Under the pieces are notes generated by a model. The model searched no databases and was not told where the DNA came from. It was given only the letters and a program-made list of their open reading frames with translations. Source: Deltaproteobacteria bacterium (GTDB lineage Bacteria; Desulfobacterota; Binatia; HRBIN30; CADEER01). Taken from it: a DNA stretch of 64,000 nt. Below, in pieces: positions 30,569-39,254 of the stretch. Numbering within the stretch: the stretch's first letter is position 1; each line of letters begins with the position of its first letter. The stretch is from positions 46,894 to 110,893 of the forward strand of contig JAJCZJ010000050.1 of assembly GCA_029262455.1 (NCBI GenBank). The letters run 5' to 3'. The position numbers and the translations under genes are program-made.

Positions 30569-31357
30569 TCAAGCGTGCGTTGTCGCGTTCTTCTGCATCG
30601 CCAGTTTGCGCTGTTGGCTGGTTTGGATGACATCGACCGCTACCAACACTGCGACCGAGAAGTAAAAGGTCGCCTTCGACATCGGTTCGACGCGATAGCC
30701 AAACAAAGTCAAATGGGCCTCGTGCCCTCCCTCGCCGAGCAGCACCACGCCGACGATCAATAGGATGAACATCCCGAGAACCTCGTACTTTCGATTCTTC
30801 TCGAGAAACTCCGCGACGTGATCGGCGAGCAGCAGCATCAAGGCGCTCGCGATTGCGATCGAGGTCGCCACGACGACAAAGACTTTGGATATTGCCAGGG
30901 CCGAAAGAATCGAATCGAAGGAGAAGATCAGATTCATCAGGACGATCATCGCAATCACCTCGAACTGCGTTTTCTGCCCTCGATCTCCCCCTTCGTCGAG
31001 GTGCTCGACCTCCAACATGTGCGAAATCTCTTTGACCGCCGTATACATGATGAACGCCCCACCGAGTAAGAAAACCAAGGTCGAGAAGTTGAAGGCTCCC
31101 TCGATGACACCCTCGAGGTGAATCGAGAAGAAGGGCTTGGCGAACGTTTCGACCAGAGCCATCACAGCAAACAGAAGGACCAGGCGCAGGACCAAGGCGA
31201 TCAAAATACCCCAGCGCCGCACCGCGGCCTGCGATTCTAACGGCGCGCGTTTCGACTCGATCGAAATATACAGGAGGTTGTCAAAACCCAACACCGCTTG
31301 CAGAAATATCAACACGCCGAGGTTGGCAAAGTTCTCAATAGTCCACAGCTCCGTCAT
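30569..31357 (-). CDS. TerC-like integral membrane protein
   Basis: A 262-residue polytopic protein with about seven helices. The family-defining first helix (LQAVLGFDNLLYIS) and later helix (LMNLIFSFDSILSAL) both carry the membrane Asp-Asn or Asp-Ser pairs typical of TerC proteins. Members take part in tellurite resistance, metal efflux such as manganese, or metalation of exported proteins; which applies here is open. The ATG at 31357 follows GGAGGA by seven bases; the TTG one codon upstream is less likely. It is a single gene facing the molybdopterin oxidoreductase gene. Confidence 0.87.
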   Translation of the reverse strand: MTELWTIENFANLGVLIFLQAVLGFDNLLYISIESKRAPLESQAAVRRWGILIALVLRLVLLFAVMALVETFAKPFFSIHLEGVIEGAFNFSTLVFLLGGAFIMYTAVKEISHMLEVEHLDEGGDRGQKTQFEVIAMIVLMNLIFSFDSILSALAISKVFVVVATSIAIASALMLLLADHVAEFLEKNRKYEVLGMFILLIVGVVLLGEGGHEAHLTLFGYRVEPMSKATFYFSVAVLVAVDVIQTSQQRKLAMQKNATTHA

Positions 31358-31537
31358 CAACAGTCCTCCACTCCAATTTAGTCAACGGCTTGACGCTCAA
31401 GGCGCGCAAACAGCTCGACAACGTACCGGCAAGATCCACGGATCGCCAGTGTACGACCGGTACCAAACTTTGAACCCGAACCGGACCTCCTACTATCCCG
31501 GCCGCCTGCTACTTTGGGACCCGAGAGGAGCGACCGA

Positions 31538-33772
31538 ATGTCCGAACCAAGTATCGTTCACCGAGCCTGCCCATTTTGCGAAGCTACATGTGGCGTCGCG
31601 ATAACCGTCGACGGCGACACAATTGTTTCCGTGCGCGGGGACAAGGAAGACCCATTCTCGCAGGGTTTTATCTGCCCCAAAGCCTACGGGCTGAAAGAGC
31701 TGTACGAAGACGGAGACCGTCTTCGTCGGCCACTCAAGCGCACCGGCAGCGGCTGGCAGGAAATCGAGTGGCAAACCGCTGTCAATGAAATCGCCGATCG
31801 CATGATCGCAATTCGGGAGAAGCACGGCAACGATGCGATAGGCATGTATACCGGCAATCCGGTCGTTCACGACTACGGCGCACTACTCTATCGCCCGGTG
31901 TTCCAACGCGCGCTGGCGACGCGCAATCTCTTCAATTCGGCGGCAATCGACACATTGCCGAAAATCGTACAGACCGCGCTGATGTTTGGTCGCCCTTTCC
32001 CCACTGCGGTGCCAGTGCCGGACATCGACCGCACCGATCACCTGCTGATCATCGGCGCCAATCCGGTCGTTTCGCACGGCAGCCTGATGAGCATGCCCAA
32101 CGCGCCCGGGCGGCTCAAAGGCGTAAGCGATCGCGGCGGCAAGGTCGTGGTCCTCGACCCGCGTCGGTCCGAGACCGCGGAATTGGCGGATGAGCACCAT
32201 TTCATCCGCCCCGGCAGCGACGCAGCTCTCCTCCTCGCAATGATCCATACACTATTTGAGGAAGGACTCGTCTCTCTCGGCGCAGCAGAGGGACTCACGC
32301 GCGACCTCGACGAGGTCGAGAAAGCCGCAGAGGACTTTTCCCCCGAGACGGTGTCAAATCACTGCGGGATCGCCGCAACCGAGATTCGCCGTCTTGCTCG
32401 CGAATTCGCCGCCGCCGAGTCCGCTGCTTGCTACGGTCGGCTCGGCACGTGTGTTCAGGAATTCGGCACGCTCGCGAGTTGGGGCTGTGACCTCCTCAAC
32501 ATACTCACCGGTAACCTCGATCGGCCGGGCGGCGTCATGTTCACGCAGCCCGCGGCGCCCATCGACGCCGCGTTCCCGCCCACCAAAGGTTTCGAAATCA
32601 ACCGTTGGCAGAGCCGTGTCAGTCATCAGCCCGAGGTCGGTGGGCTGGTCCCATCGTCCACCATGGCCGAAGAGATTCTCACCCCGGGTGACGGCCAGGT
32701 TCACGCGATGTTCCTGCTCATGACCAATCCGCTGCGGAGTGCCGCCAACTCGACTCAGCTCGAACGAGCATTCAAGCAGCTCGACCTTATCGTCGCCGTC
32801 GATTTCTACATCAACGAAACCACCCAATACGCAGACTACATCTTACCGACGCCGTCGCCTGCCGAGCACGAGCACTTCGACATCGGCCTCAACTATCTGA
32901 CGGTCCGCAACATGGCCAAGTGGTCAAACGGTATCGGGGCCGCCCAAGGTGACCTGCCCCACTCGTGGGAAATCCTCGCGACCCTCGGCGCTCGCCTCAT
33001 GGGTTTCGAGGGGATGGCGCTAAGCGACATTGATGACTTCATCCTGCGCCAGTACGCAGACGCTGCTTTGGAAACCAATATCCAATGGCAAGACCTCACA
33101 ACGGACGAAATCGTCGGCAAGCTGGACAGCCCGCGCGGGCCACAACGCCTCGTCGACCTGCTCATCCGACTCGGCCACTACGGCGATGGCTTCGGAAGGA
33201 ACCCCGAGGGTCTGACTCTGGAGAAGGTACAGGCGTCCGACCACGGACTCGACCTGGGTGCATTGCAGCCGCGTCTGGCGGAGATCATCAACACCGACTC
33301 CGGCAAGATCGAGCTAGCGCCACCGACCATGATCGACGACCTGCCACGCCTGCAGGACCGGATGAGGCAAACGCCGGATTCCATGCTGCTCATCGGCCGC
33401 CGCGATCTGCGCAGCACCAACTCCTTCACTCACAACCTTGCGGCCCTCGTCAAAGGGCCGGATCGATGCACGCTACAGATCAACCCAAAAGACGCGACCC
33501 GTCTCGGTCTTGTGGACGGTCAAAGCGCCCGAATCACCAGCCGCGTTGGGACAGTGGTGGCGCCAGTTGTGATCACTGAAGAGTTGATGCCCGGCGTCGC
33601 CAGCCTACCACACGGCTGGGGCCACGATGCCGAAGGATCTCAGATGCAGGTGGCCGAGAACCACCCCGGTATCAACTCCAACGTGCTCACGGACGACCAA
33701 GCCTACGACGTTGCCAGCGGCGCCGCTATTCTGTTCGGTACCCCCGTGCAGATCGAACCGGCTCCGCAATGA
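31538..33772 (+). CDS. Molybdopterin-dependent oxidoreductase (DMSO reductase superfamily)
   Basis: A 744-residue cytoplasmic-type enzyme, with no Tat signal. It has the N-terminal 4Fe-4S motif C11-x2-C14-x3-C18-x27-C46, then bis-MGD-binding segments (LLIIGANPVVSHGS, VVVLDPRRSETAE, DEHHFIRPGSDAALL) and a C-terminal molybdopterin-binding barrel (LLIGRRDLRSTNSF, VTEEL-type segment, LPHGWGHD). The start at 31538 has GAGGAG upstream. No in-frame UGA or obvious Cys ligand appears near the usual active-site position. No electron-transfer partner subunit is adjacent, so the substrate (formate-like or other) is unknown. Confidence 0.88.
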   Translation: MSEPSIVHRACPFCEATCGVAITVDGDTIVSVRGDKEDPFSQGFICPKAYGLKELYEDGDRLRRPLKRTGSGWQEIEWQTAVNEIADRMIAIREKHGNDAIGMYTGNPVVHDYGALLYRPVFQRALATRNLFNSAAIDTLPKIVQTALMFGRPFPTAVPVPDIDRTDHLLIIGANPVVSHGSLMSMPNAPGRLKGVSDRGGKVVVLDPRRSETAELADEHHFIRPGSDAALLLAMIHTLFEEGLVSLGAAEGLTRDLDEVEKAAEDFSPETVSNHCGIAATEIRRLAREFAAAESAACYGRLGTCVQEFGTLASWGCDLLNILTGNLDRPGGVMFTQPAAPIDAAFPPTKGFEINRWQSRVSHQPEVGGLVPSSTMAEEILTPGDGQVHAMFLLMTNPLRSAANSTQLERAFKQLDLIVAVDFYINETTQYADYILPTPSPAEHEHFDIGLNYLTVRNMAKWSNGIGAAQGDLPHSWEILATLGARLMGFEGMALSDIDDFILRQYADAALETNIQWQDLTTDEIVGKLDSPRGPQRLVDLLIRLGHYGDGFGRNPEGLTLEKVQASDHGLDLGALQPRLAEIINTDSGKIELAPPTMIDDLPRLQDRMRQTPDSMLLIGRRDLRSTNSFTHNLAALVKGPDRCTLQINPKDATRLGLVDGQSARITSRVGTVVAPVVITEELMPGVASLPHGWGHDAEGSQMQVAENHPGINSNVLTDDQAYDVASGAAILFGTPVQIEPAPQ

Positions 33773-33780
33773 GAACCGGA

Positions 33781-35850
33781 CTACTGAGTTGCCTCAACGA
33801 GAAGTGGCGACGGCGTTGCCACACTCGTCAGCCAAAGCTGGTGAATCGCACGCGTCGCCCCGACGTGCAGTAGGCGCCGTGCTGCTGGCGTGTCGGGGTA
33901 GTGGCGCGCGCTGGCTTCGATCACGACTACGTAGTCGAATTCCAGACCTTTGACCTGATCGACCTCAGTGATTTCGATGCCCGGAGCGAAACGATAGCGT
34001 TGCCCGACGACGCGGTGGACACGTGGGACATCAGCGTCGTTCAAAGCGCTCTGGTAAAGCACGCTCAGATCCTCACTCGGAGTGAGCAGCGCCACCGAGG
34101 CCAGCGGCTCCGCCGAAGCCAGAGCGTTCAGCGCCTCCGCCAAGAAACCGACACACGCCCCGTGATCAGTGAATCGAAAAGATTCAACCTCAGGCCCCGA
34201 TCGCGTCGTCATCGGCGGCTCGTCATCCTCGCGGAGCGGCCCGAGTACCGACAGTGCGAAGCGGACGATTTCGCGCGTAGACCGATAGCTCACTCGCAGG
34301 GTGTTGACCTCCGTACCCTCGAGTCCCAAGTGGCCGAAGAAATCGCTCCACGAAGTGAACCCTGCCTCCTGCAATACATGTTGCTGCGTATCGCCCGCCA
34401 GTGTCATGCTGCGGCGCTTGTCGAGGCAGTCGAGCAGAACACGCACCTCGATCGGCGAGAAATCCTGGACTTCGTCAATCGCGACATGACGGTAGCGCAG
34501 CTCACGCCCCTTGCGACCGCGCAAGGGGCCGACCCGCAACTGGTGGGCCCGCAGCAGCAACGCATCGTCCTCCGGGCACAAAGCCGCTTCGTACTCGGTA
34601 TCTCCATCAAACCAAGCCGAGAGGTCGCGATTACGTCCTTGCATCCAATCACACGCGCGCTCAAGTTCGGCGGCACTAAAGACCCCAGGGCCGACCGAGG
34701 TCGCCACTTCATGCAACAGGGGGCGATTGGTTAGAACACTCATCCAGTCATCCACAACCTGTTGGGCTGTCGACGGACCTGATGTCTCACTGATATGCCG
34801 CGAAAGTGCTTCGATCATCAGGGGATGCTGTTTCAACCGTTGAACCACCGCGGGAGAATCGTCGCGCACCTGGGTCGGTAACATCTCAAAGTGCGACCGT
34901 CTCAATTGCGACGCCCACTCGCCAAACGTCTCGACGCGAACATTCGCAACGCCGAGAGCCGGCAGAACATGGGCTACGTAGTCACGAAGTCCCGGCGAGA
35001 ACACCAAGACCAATGATCGCCTAGAATCAAACGAAGGATCCTCGAACGCCAAGAACGCGATTCGATGCAACGCAACGGTCGTCTTGCCCGATCCAGCCGA
35101 ACCCCGGATTACGACCAATCCCGAAGATGGTCGTGCGATGATCTCGAACTGATCCGGGTCAATCAAGCCCGCGATGTCCGGCAGATGCTTGTCGGCCCGC
35201 CCCAGCCCTTCGCGCTCACCGCCGAGCTGCGATGTAGAGCTCGCCTGGTTGTGTTCTCGCAAGGTCGCACCGCCGCCGGTTGCCAAACGCGGGGGCTCGA
35301 CCTCCCGACGCGCCCAGCCGTTGTCGGAATCGGCGACGAAGACCCCTTCCGGAGCGTCGACGCGCTGCAGGGCCGAATTCTGGATCGTCACCGTACGGCG
35401 AGTCGCCAACGTCCCAATCCGCAACCGTCCGGCGATCTCCTCCTCGAACTCTTCCCCCTGACGATAGCGGTAAAAGATTTTCGAGATCGGCGCGTTGCGC
35501 CAGTCGACAATACTCACCCCGTGCTCGATATAAGTTGCCTTGCCCAAACAGACGTCCCACGAACGTCCGTCCTCGCTAAGCCGTATGTGCCCAAAATAGG
35601 GCGACCCCGGGGCAACCTTGATAGACGCCCGTGACGAACGGAGCTGTTCGAGCAGAGCGGCCTGCCGGTTGTACTCCGACGCAATCGCCCCCTGGTCCTC
35701 TTCTCCCCGGCCTGAAATCAGTTGCTCGCGGAGCCGCTCTAGCTCGGTGAGCACGTCGTGCTCCGACGGTCCGCTCTGCCGGGGCCCTCGCGCAATTGCG
35801 TCGATCACGCGGGCGCAAAGGTCGATTTCTTCTTTGACGATACGGTCCAT
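33781..35850 (-). CDS. HelD-like UvrD/Rep superfamily helicase
   Basis: A 689-residue SF1 ATPase. Residues about 30-75 are helical and charged, consistent with the coiled-coil N-terminal arm of HelD proteins; PYFGHIRL near 84 and SIVDWRNAPISKIFYR near 113 are family landmarks. Walker A (GSAGSGKTT) is at about 250-258, the DEVQDF Walker B in the middle, and a late EVDQVKGLEFDYVVV motif marks the second RecA-like domain. HelD proteins of Gram-positive bacteria pull RNA polymerase off DNA. It ends 8 bases after the convergent oxidoreductase gene. Confidence 0.83.
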   Translation of the reverse strand: MDRIVKEEIDLCARVIDAIARGPRQSGPSEHDVLTELERLREQLISGRGEEDQGAIASEYNRQAALLEQLRSSRASIKVAPGSPYFGHIRLSEDGRSWDVCLGKATYIEHGVSIVDWRNAPISKIFYRYRQGEEFEEEIAGRLRIGTLATRRTVTIQNSALQRVDAPEGVFVADSDNGWARREVEPPRLATGGGATLREHNQASSTSQLGGEREGLGRADKHLPDIAGLIDPDQFEIIARPSSGLVVIRGSAGSGKTTVALHRIAFLAFEDPSFDSRRSLVLVFSPGLRDYVAHVLPALGVANVRVETFGEWASQLRRSHFEMLPTQVRDDSPAVVQRLKQHPLMIEALSRHISETSGPSTAQQVVDDWMSVLTNRPLLHEVATSVGPGVFSAAELERACDWMQGRNRDLSAWFDGDTEYEAALCPEDDALLLRAHQLRVGPLRGRKGRELRYRHVAIDEVQDFSPIEVRVLLDCLDKRRSMTLAGDTQQHVLQEAGFTSWSDFFGHLGLEGTEVNTLRVSYRSTREIVRFALSVLGPLREDDEPPMTTRSGPEVESFRFTDHGACVGFLAEALNALASAEPLASVALLTPSEDLSVLYQSALNDADVPRVHRVVGQRYRFAPGIEITEVDQVKGLEFDYVVVIEASARHYPDTPAARRLLHVGATRAIHQLWLTSVATPSPLLVEATQ

Positions 35851-36203
35851 TCAGGCACTCTAGGCAGTCGTCCACGATGAACGTTGCAGACCGCGGGTGC
35901 AACAACAGCCTACGAAAAAGTGCTGCAATTCCTGGCCGCCGAGCAGTCCCCGGGGCCGGGGGATCGGCCCGACTCAGACGGCAAAGTCCGTCGAAATGCA
36001 TCCTCTTAGCGTATCGCCCGGCCCAATCGTAGTTTCAACGCGCGCCCAGAGGGCGTCGTCGTGACGGATATCGCCAAGGCCGCATGTCGCGCATCCAACT
36101 TGGATTCTCCAGCGGCGGCGTCTAGCAAGACGTCGGTCGCTTTTTCGCGTCGCAACAGCGCCAGCGCCACACTCGCGCCCACCGATTGGTGCCTGCATCC
36201 AGG
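35851..36203. other. Intergenic region between helD-like and TraR/DksA-like genes
   Basis: About 350 bases. The left part must carry the helD-like promoter; no clear boxes were seen. The right part holds a short open frame (36006-36182, minus) that may be a gene remnant, listed separately. Confidence 0.45.
36006..36182 (-). pseudogene. Possible remnant encoding one HEAT-like repeat
   Basis: A 58-codon frame opening with GTG has protein-like composition: two amphipathic helices around SVALALLRREKATDVLLDAA and ARHAALAISV. This resembles a single HEAT repeat such as those in the proteins at 54044 and 58220. There is no good ribosome-binding site and it is too short to be secure; it may be the tail of a decayed gene or chance. 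Confidence 0.2.
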
Positions 36204-36560
36204 CTAGTGGCTCTCGATCTCTTCTTGGCAGTCGACGCAGAGAGGGGACTCCGGACGTGCCCGCAGACGCGCGAGGTCAATCGGTTCCTCGCATTTCCTG
36301 CAGGCTCCGTAACTTCCCGACGCAATTGCGGCCAAGGCCGCCATGACCTGTTGGCGGCGGAGATCGAGCGCCGATCGAGTTGCTCGCGCCATCTGTTGCT
36401 GCTGAATCGCATCCATGCGCGACAAACGACCGATCGGCTCGTCCAAATCAACTGGTTTGACCGCCTCTGCGCCAGTGTTCAAAGCCGCCTCAATTTCGTC
36501 GCGAATCTCGACCAACGCTGTGCCGAATTCGGTGATCTGTTCTGTCGTCAATTCCGTCAA
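36204..36560 (-). CDS. TraR/DksA family zinc-finger protein
   Basis: A 118-residue protein with a helical N-terminal half (including GRLSRMDAIQQQ near 44-55, the coiled-coil tip region of the family) and a C-terminal C4 zinc finger: Cys87-x2-Cys90...Cys108-x2-Cys111. Relatives bind the secondary channel of RNA polymerase and tune transcription with ppGpp. The start is TTG at 36560 with GGAG six bases upstream; no in-frame ATG lies in the first 45 codons. It lies upstream of the helD-like gene on the same strand, separated by about 350 bases. Confidence 0.85.
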   Translation of the reverse strand: MTELTTEQITEFGTALVEIRDEIEAALNTGAEAVKPVDLDEPIGRLSRMDAIQQQQMARATRSALDLRRQQVMAALAAIASGSYGACRKCEEPIDLARLRARPESPLCVDCQEEIESH

Positions 36561-36643
36561 TGCAAGCTCCGTTGCCGCGACACATCAGTTCAGGATAGAA
36601 AAATGGGTTTCGGCAGAAGCGCCCCACCCATAGGAGGACTAGC

Positions 36644-38218
36644 ATGGCAGATCATGGATTCTGGAGCTACGCCCAACGCGACCCGGAGGTCCTTGCCCTG
36701 GTCGATCCCGACGAACGCAAATGGACACGCGGCGAGATCCTGACCGAGTGCAACAAGCTAGTTCACGGCCTCCGGGAACTCGGCCTCACCCACGGCGACG
36801 TCGTCGCCATCAACGCAATCAACTGCGCCGAGTACTACATCGTCGCTCTCGCCTGTACCCAGGCGGGATGGTATCTGACCCCGATCAATTGGCACCTCGC
36901 CGCCCCGGAGGTTTCGTACATTCTGAAGGACTGCGGGGCCAAAGCCTTCATCGGCCACGAGCGCGTCGCTGACATCTGCATCAAAGCGGCCGACGACTGC
37001 AATTTCGACAGCAAGGCCCGCTTCGCGATCGGACTCGTCGCAGGCTTCCGCCCTTTCGCTGAACTCACCGCCGCGCACTCCGCGGACTTACCCGGGGATC
37101 GATCCGCTGGCGCTGTCATGAACTATACCTCCGGTACCACTGGCAATCCAAAAGGCGTTAAGAGAGCCCTTCCGCCGACCGACATCGAACCCGATGTCAT
37201 CGCCGGATTTTACGGAATGTTTCTCTCCATGTTCGGCATCCAGCCCGAGGACGGCAACGTTCACATCTGCGGGTCGCCGCTATACCACACCGCCGTGCTC
37301 ATGCATTCGTCATCGGCGCTCCATTTCGGTCATCCGGTCGTGCTCATGGACAAATGGAGTCCGGAAGACATGCTGCGGCGGATCGACACCTACAGGTGCA
37401 CGACCAGCCACATGGTTCCGACCCAATTCAACCGGCTCCTCGCCCTTCCCGAAGATGTGCGTGAGAAGTACGACTGCTCGTCGACGCGCACAATGATCCA
37501 CGCAGCGGCGCCCTGCCCGCCCGAGATCAAGCGCAGAATGCTCGATTGGTGGGGCGACTCCATCTACGAATACTACGCAGCGACCGAAGGCGGTGGCACG
37601 ATCGTCACGCCGGAGGAATGGAGAAAATTCCCCGGCACCGTCGGCAAGGCGTGGCCGACCGCCGAAATCCGGATCTTCGACGACGACGAAAACCCCGTCG
37701 CCACCGGCGAGCGGGGAACCGTCTACATTCTACTCGGCGAAACCACGAGCTTCGAATATAGAGGCGACTCCGGGAAAACGAAGAAAAATCGCCTCGAGAC
37801 CGACGACGGCAAGACGTTCTTCACCGTCGGGGACATTGGCTACCTAAACGAAGAGGGCTTCCTCTTCCTTTGTGATCGCAAGATCGACATGATCATTTCC
37901 GGCGGCGCCAACATTTACCCGGCGGAGATCGAGAACGTTCTCGCCACCCACCCGAAAATTGTCGATGCGGCAGTCTTTGGTATTCCCAACGACGACTGGG
38001 GAGAAGAAGTGAAGGCCGTGATCGAACTGGCCGAGGGCAACCAGCCAAGCGCCGAAACGACCGATGAGATCATGACCTTCTGTCTCGACAATTTAGCGAA
38101 GTTCAAATGCCCGAAGAGCATCGACTACACGACAGAAATGCCGCGCGACCCGAACGGCAAACTCTACAAACGCAGGCTTCGAGATCCCTACTGGGAAGGG
38201 CGCGACCGCGGAATCTGA
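36644..38218 (+). CDS. Acyl-CoA ligase (AMP-forming)
   Basis: A 524-residue ANL-superfamily enzyme activating a carboxylic acid to its CoA thioester. Motifs: P-loop NYTSGTTGNPKGVKR near 162, the A5-like YEYYAATEGGG near 308, the FFTVGDIGYLNEEGFLFLCDR hinge near 390-412, and the catalytic lysine in DPNGKLYKRRLRDPYW near the C-terminus. The chain length preferred is not readable from sequence. The ATG at 36644 follows TAGGAGGA. A repeat element lies just downstream. Confidence 0.9.
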   Translation: MADHGFWSYAQRDPEVLALVDPDERKWTRGEILTECNKLVHGLRELGLTHGDVVAINAINCAEYYIVALACTQAGWYLTPINWHLAAPEVSYILKDCGAKAFIGHERVADICIKAADDCNFDSKARFAIGLVAGFRPFAELTAAHSADLPGDRSAGAVMNYTSGTTGNPKGVKRALPPTDIEPDVIAGFYGMFLSMFGIQPEDGNVHICGSPLYHTAVLMHSSSALHFGHPVVLMDKWSPEDMLRRIDTYRCTTSHMVPTQFNRLLALPEDVREKYDCSSTRTMIHAAAPCPPEIKRRMLDWWGDSIYEYYAATEGGGTIVTPEEWRKFPGTVGKAWPTAEIRIFDDDENPVATGERGTVYILLGETTSFEYRGDSGKTKKNRLETDDGKTFFTVGDIGYLNEEGFLFLCDRKIDMIISGGANIYPAEIENVLATHPKIVDAAVFGIPNDDWGEEVKAVIELAEGNQPSAETTDEIMTFCLDNLAKFKCPKSIDYTTEMPRDPNGKLYKRRLRDPYWEGRDRGI

Positions 38219-38518
38219 GTCGCTGCGAGGGTAGGCTCAGGCAAAGCTACGGACAAGCGCTGTGGGCGTTCAGCGTCGCGAGTTTCTCTATCTCGAGGGA
38301 TCTCTCGTCGTCGCGGTCAGGCCTAGCCGTCCGTTGAAAACCGGGCGCGCAGACCGAAAATGAAGGTTTTCGTGTCACCGCAAGGCGGCGAACCGGCCTC
38401 TCCACCAAAGCCTTGGCGGAGGTGGGGAAACAAAGCCCAAGCTCTTGTTGAGAATTCGCCAACGCCGCTGTGCCGCGAAAGGACCATTGCGGCGCATGCC
38501 CTGTTCTGCAACAGGCTG
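38219..38518. other. Intergenic region filled by a miniature repeat element
   Basis: About 100 bases without features after the ligase gene, then the inverted-repeat element from 38324 to 38521, whose right end supplies the stop codon of the convergent SLOG-like gene. Confidence 0.6.
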
Positions 38519-38521
38519 CTA
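38324..38521. mobile_element. MITE-like miniature element with terminal inverted repeats
   Basis: A 198-base non-coding element. The left end starts TAGCCGTCCGTTGAAAACCG; the right end, on the other strand, starts TAGCAGCCTGTTGCAGAACA. Each end forms a small hairpin (for example CCTGTT/AACAGG) and continues with GC-rich sequence. The body CAAGCTCTTGTTGAGAATT and AACGCCGC is shared with the copy at 17424-17586, and the right end with 10635-10684 and 63399-63450. No transposase is present in the window. A REP-type hairpin family is the alternative reading. Confidence 0.6.
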
Positions 38522-39070
38522 GGCCCCAAAAGAGCGATCAAAGAGCGCGTCGATCGCGGCACTTCCCTTTTCGTTGAGCAGCCGCGTCCCGGTGCCGCAG
38601 AAGTGACCCTGCGAGATCACGGGATCGCTGCAGGCCTCGAACGCACCATCGCTCCAGCGGTGCCATGCGCCCATGTCTTGGTCGAAAACGAACAGGGGCT
38701 TATTGCACAGCTTTGCAAACTCAGCACCCCAACCGGTCCCGCCCTTAACGGTCTTGTCGTCGAGAATTCTTCCGACGACAAACACTTCTTGGCCGTTGTT
38801 GACTTGGTGCCATATTGTCTGCAGCACCTTCTTGAAGAGCGGGGTGTCCTTGTAATTGCGGTTCATCAGACGGCTGACGTAGGTCAAGCTCACGTCCCCG
38901 TGCTGCAATTCTTCGTGCGTCAACACCCGAATGCCGCGACCGCGTGCGTCACGGTGGCCCTCGAAGGTAAAATTGACTTCTTCAACTCCATGGCGTTCCG
39001 CCGCGGTTCCGAATGCCGCCTCCGCACCATTCGCCGCCCCACTGAACAATATACTTTCTGCTGCCTTCAC
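38519..39070 (-). CDS. SLOG-like Rossmannoid protein, unknown
   Basis: A 183-residue protein from GTG 39070, which has a strong AGGAGGT upstream; open frame continues further but is not protein-like. An early SGAANGAEAAFG loop near 8-19, EVNFTFEGH near 28, and the late EVFVVGRI...GGTGWGAEFAKLCNKPLFVFDQD (about 107-143) resemble the SLOG/LOG fold, which binds nucleotide-like ligands, for example in LOG phosphoribohydrolases, molybdenum cofactor carriers and phage-defence sensors. Family assignment is by eye. Its TAG stop is the first three bases of a repeat element end. It is divergent from tmk. Confidence 0.6.
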   Translation of the reverse strand: MKAAESILFSGAANGAEAAFGTAAERHGVEEVNFTFEGHRDARGRGIRVLTHEELQHGDVSLTYVSRLMNRNYKDTPLFKKVLQTIWHQVNNGQEVFVVGRILDDKTVKGGTGWGAEFAKLCNKPLFVFDQDMGAWHRWSDGAFEACSDPVISQGHFCGTGTRLLNEKGSAAIDALFDRSFGA

Positions 39071-39194
39071 GCCGCACCTCCTGCGCTGGTCCCGCTGACC
39101 ATAGCCGACCCAGCCCCTTGCGTCACCCCGAGAGCGAAGAGGCAACGAGGATTCCCTCGAAGTCTCTAAAGACATCGCTGTCGAGGCTGCGCAC

Positions 39195-39234
39195 CTTGTG
39201 CCGATTGCCTCGCACACTTGTGCCGATTGCCTCG
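39195..39234 (+). repeat. Short tandem repeat upstream of tmk
   Basis: CTTGTGCCGATTGCCTCG occurs twice (39195-39212 and 39217-39234) with a 22-base period, ending 20 bases before the tmk start codon. Confidence 0.8.
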
Positions 39235-39254
39235 ACGCACGATGATACGGATCG

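Noticed and set aside
31538..33772. Selenocysteine in the molybdopterin oxidoreductase
   Set aside because: The frame is open from start to stop with no internal TGA, and no selenocysteine-insertion hairpin was noted.
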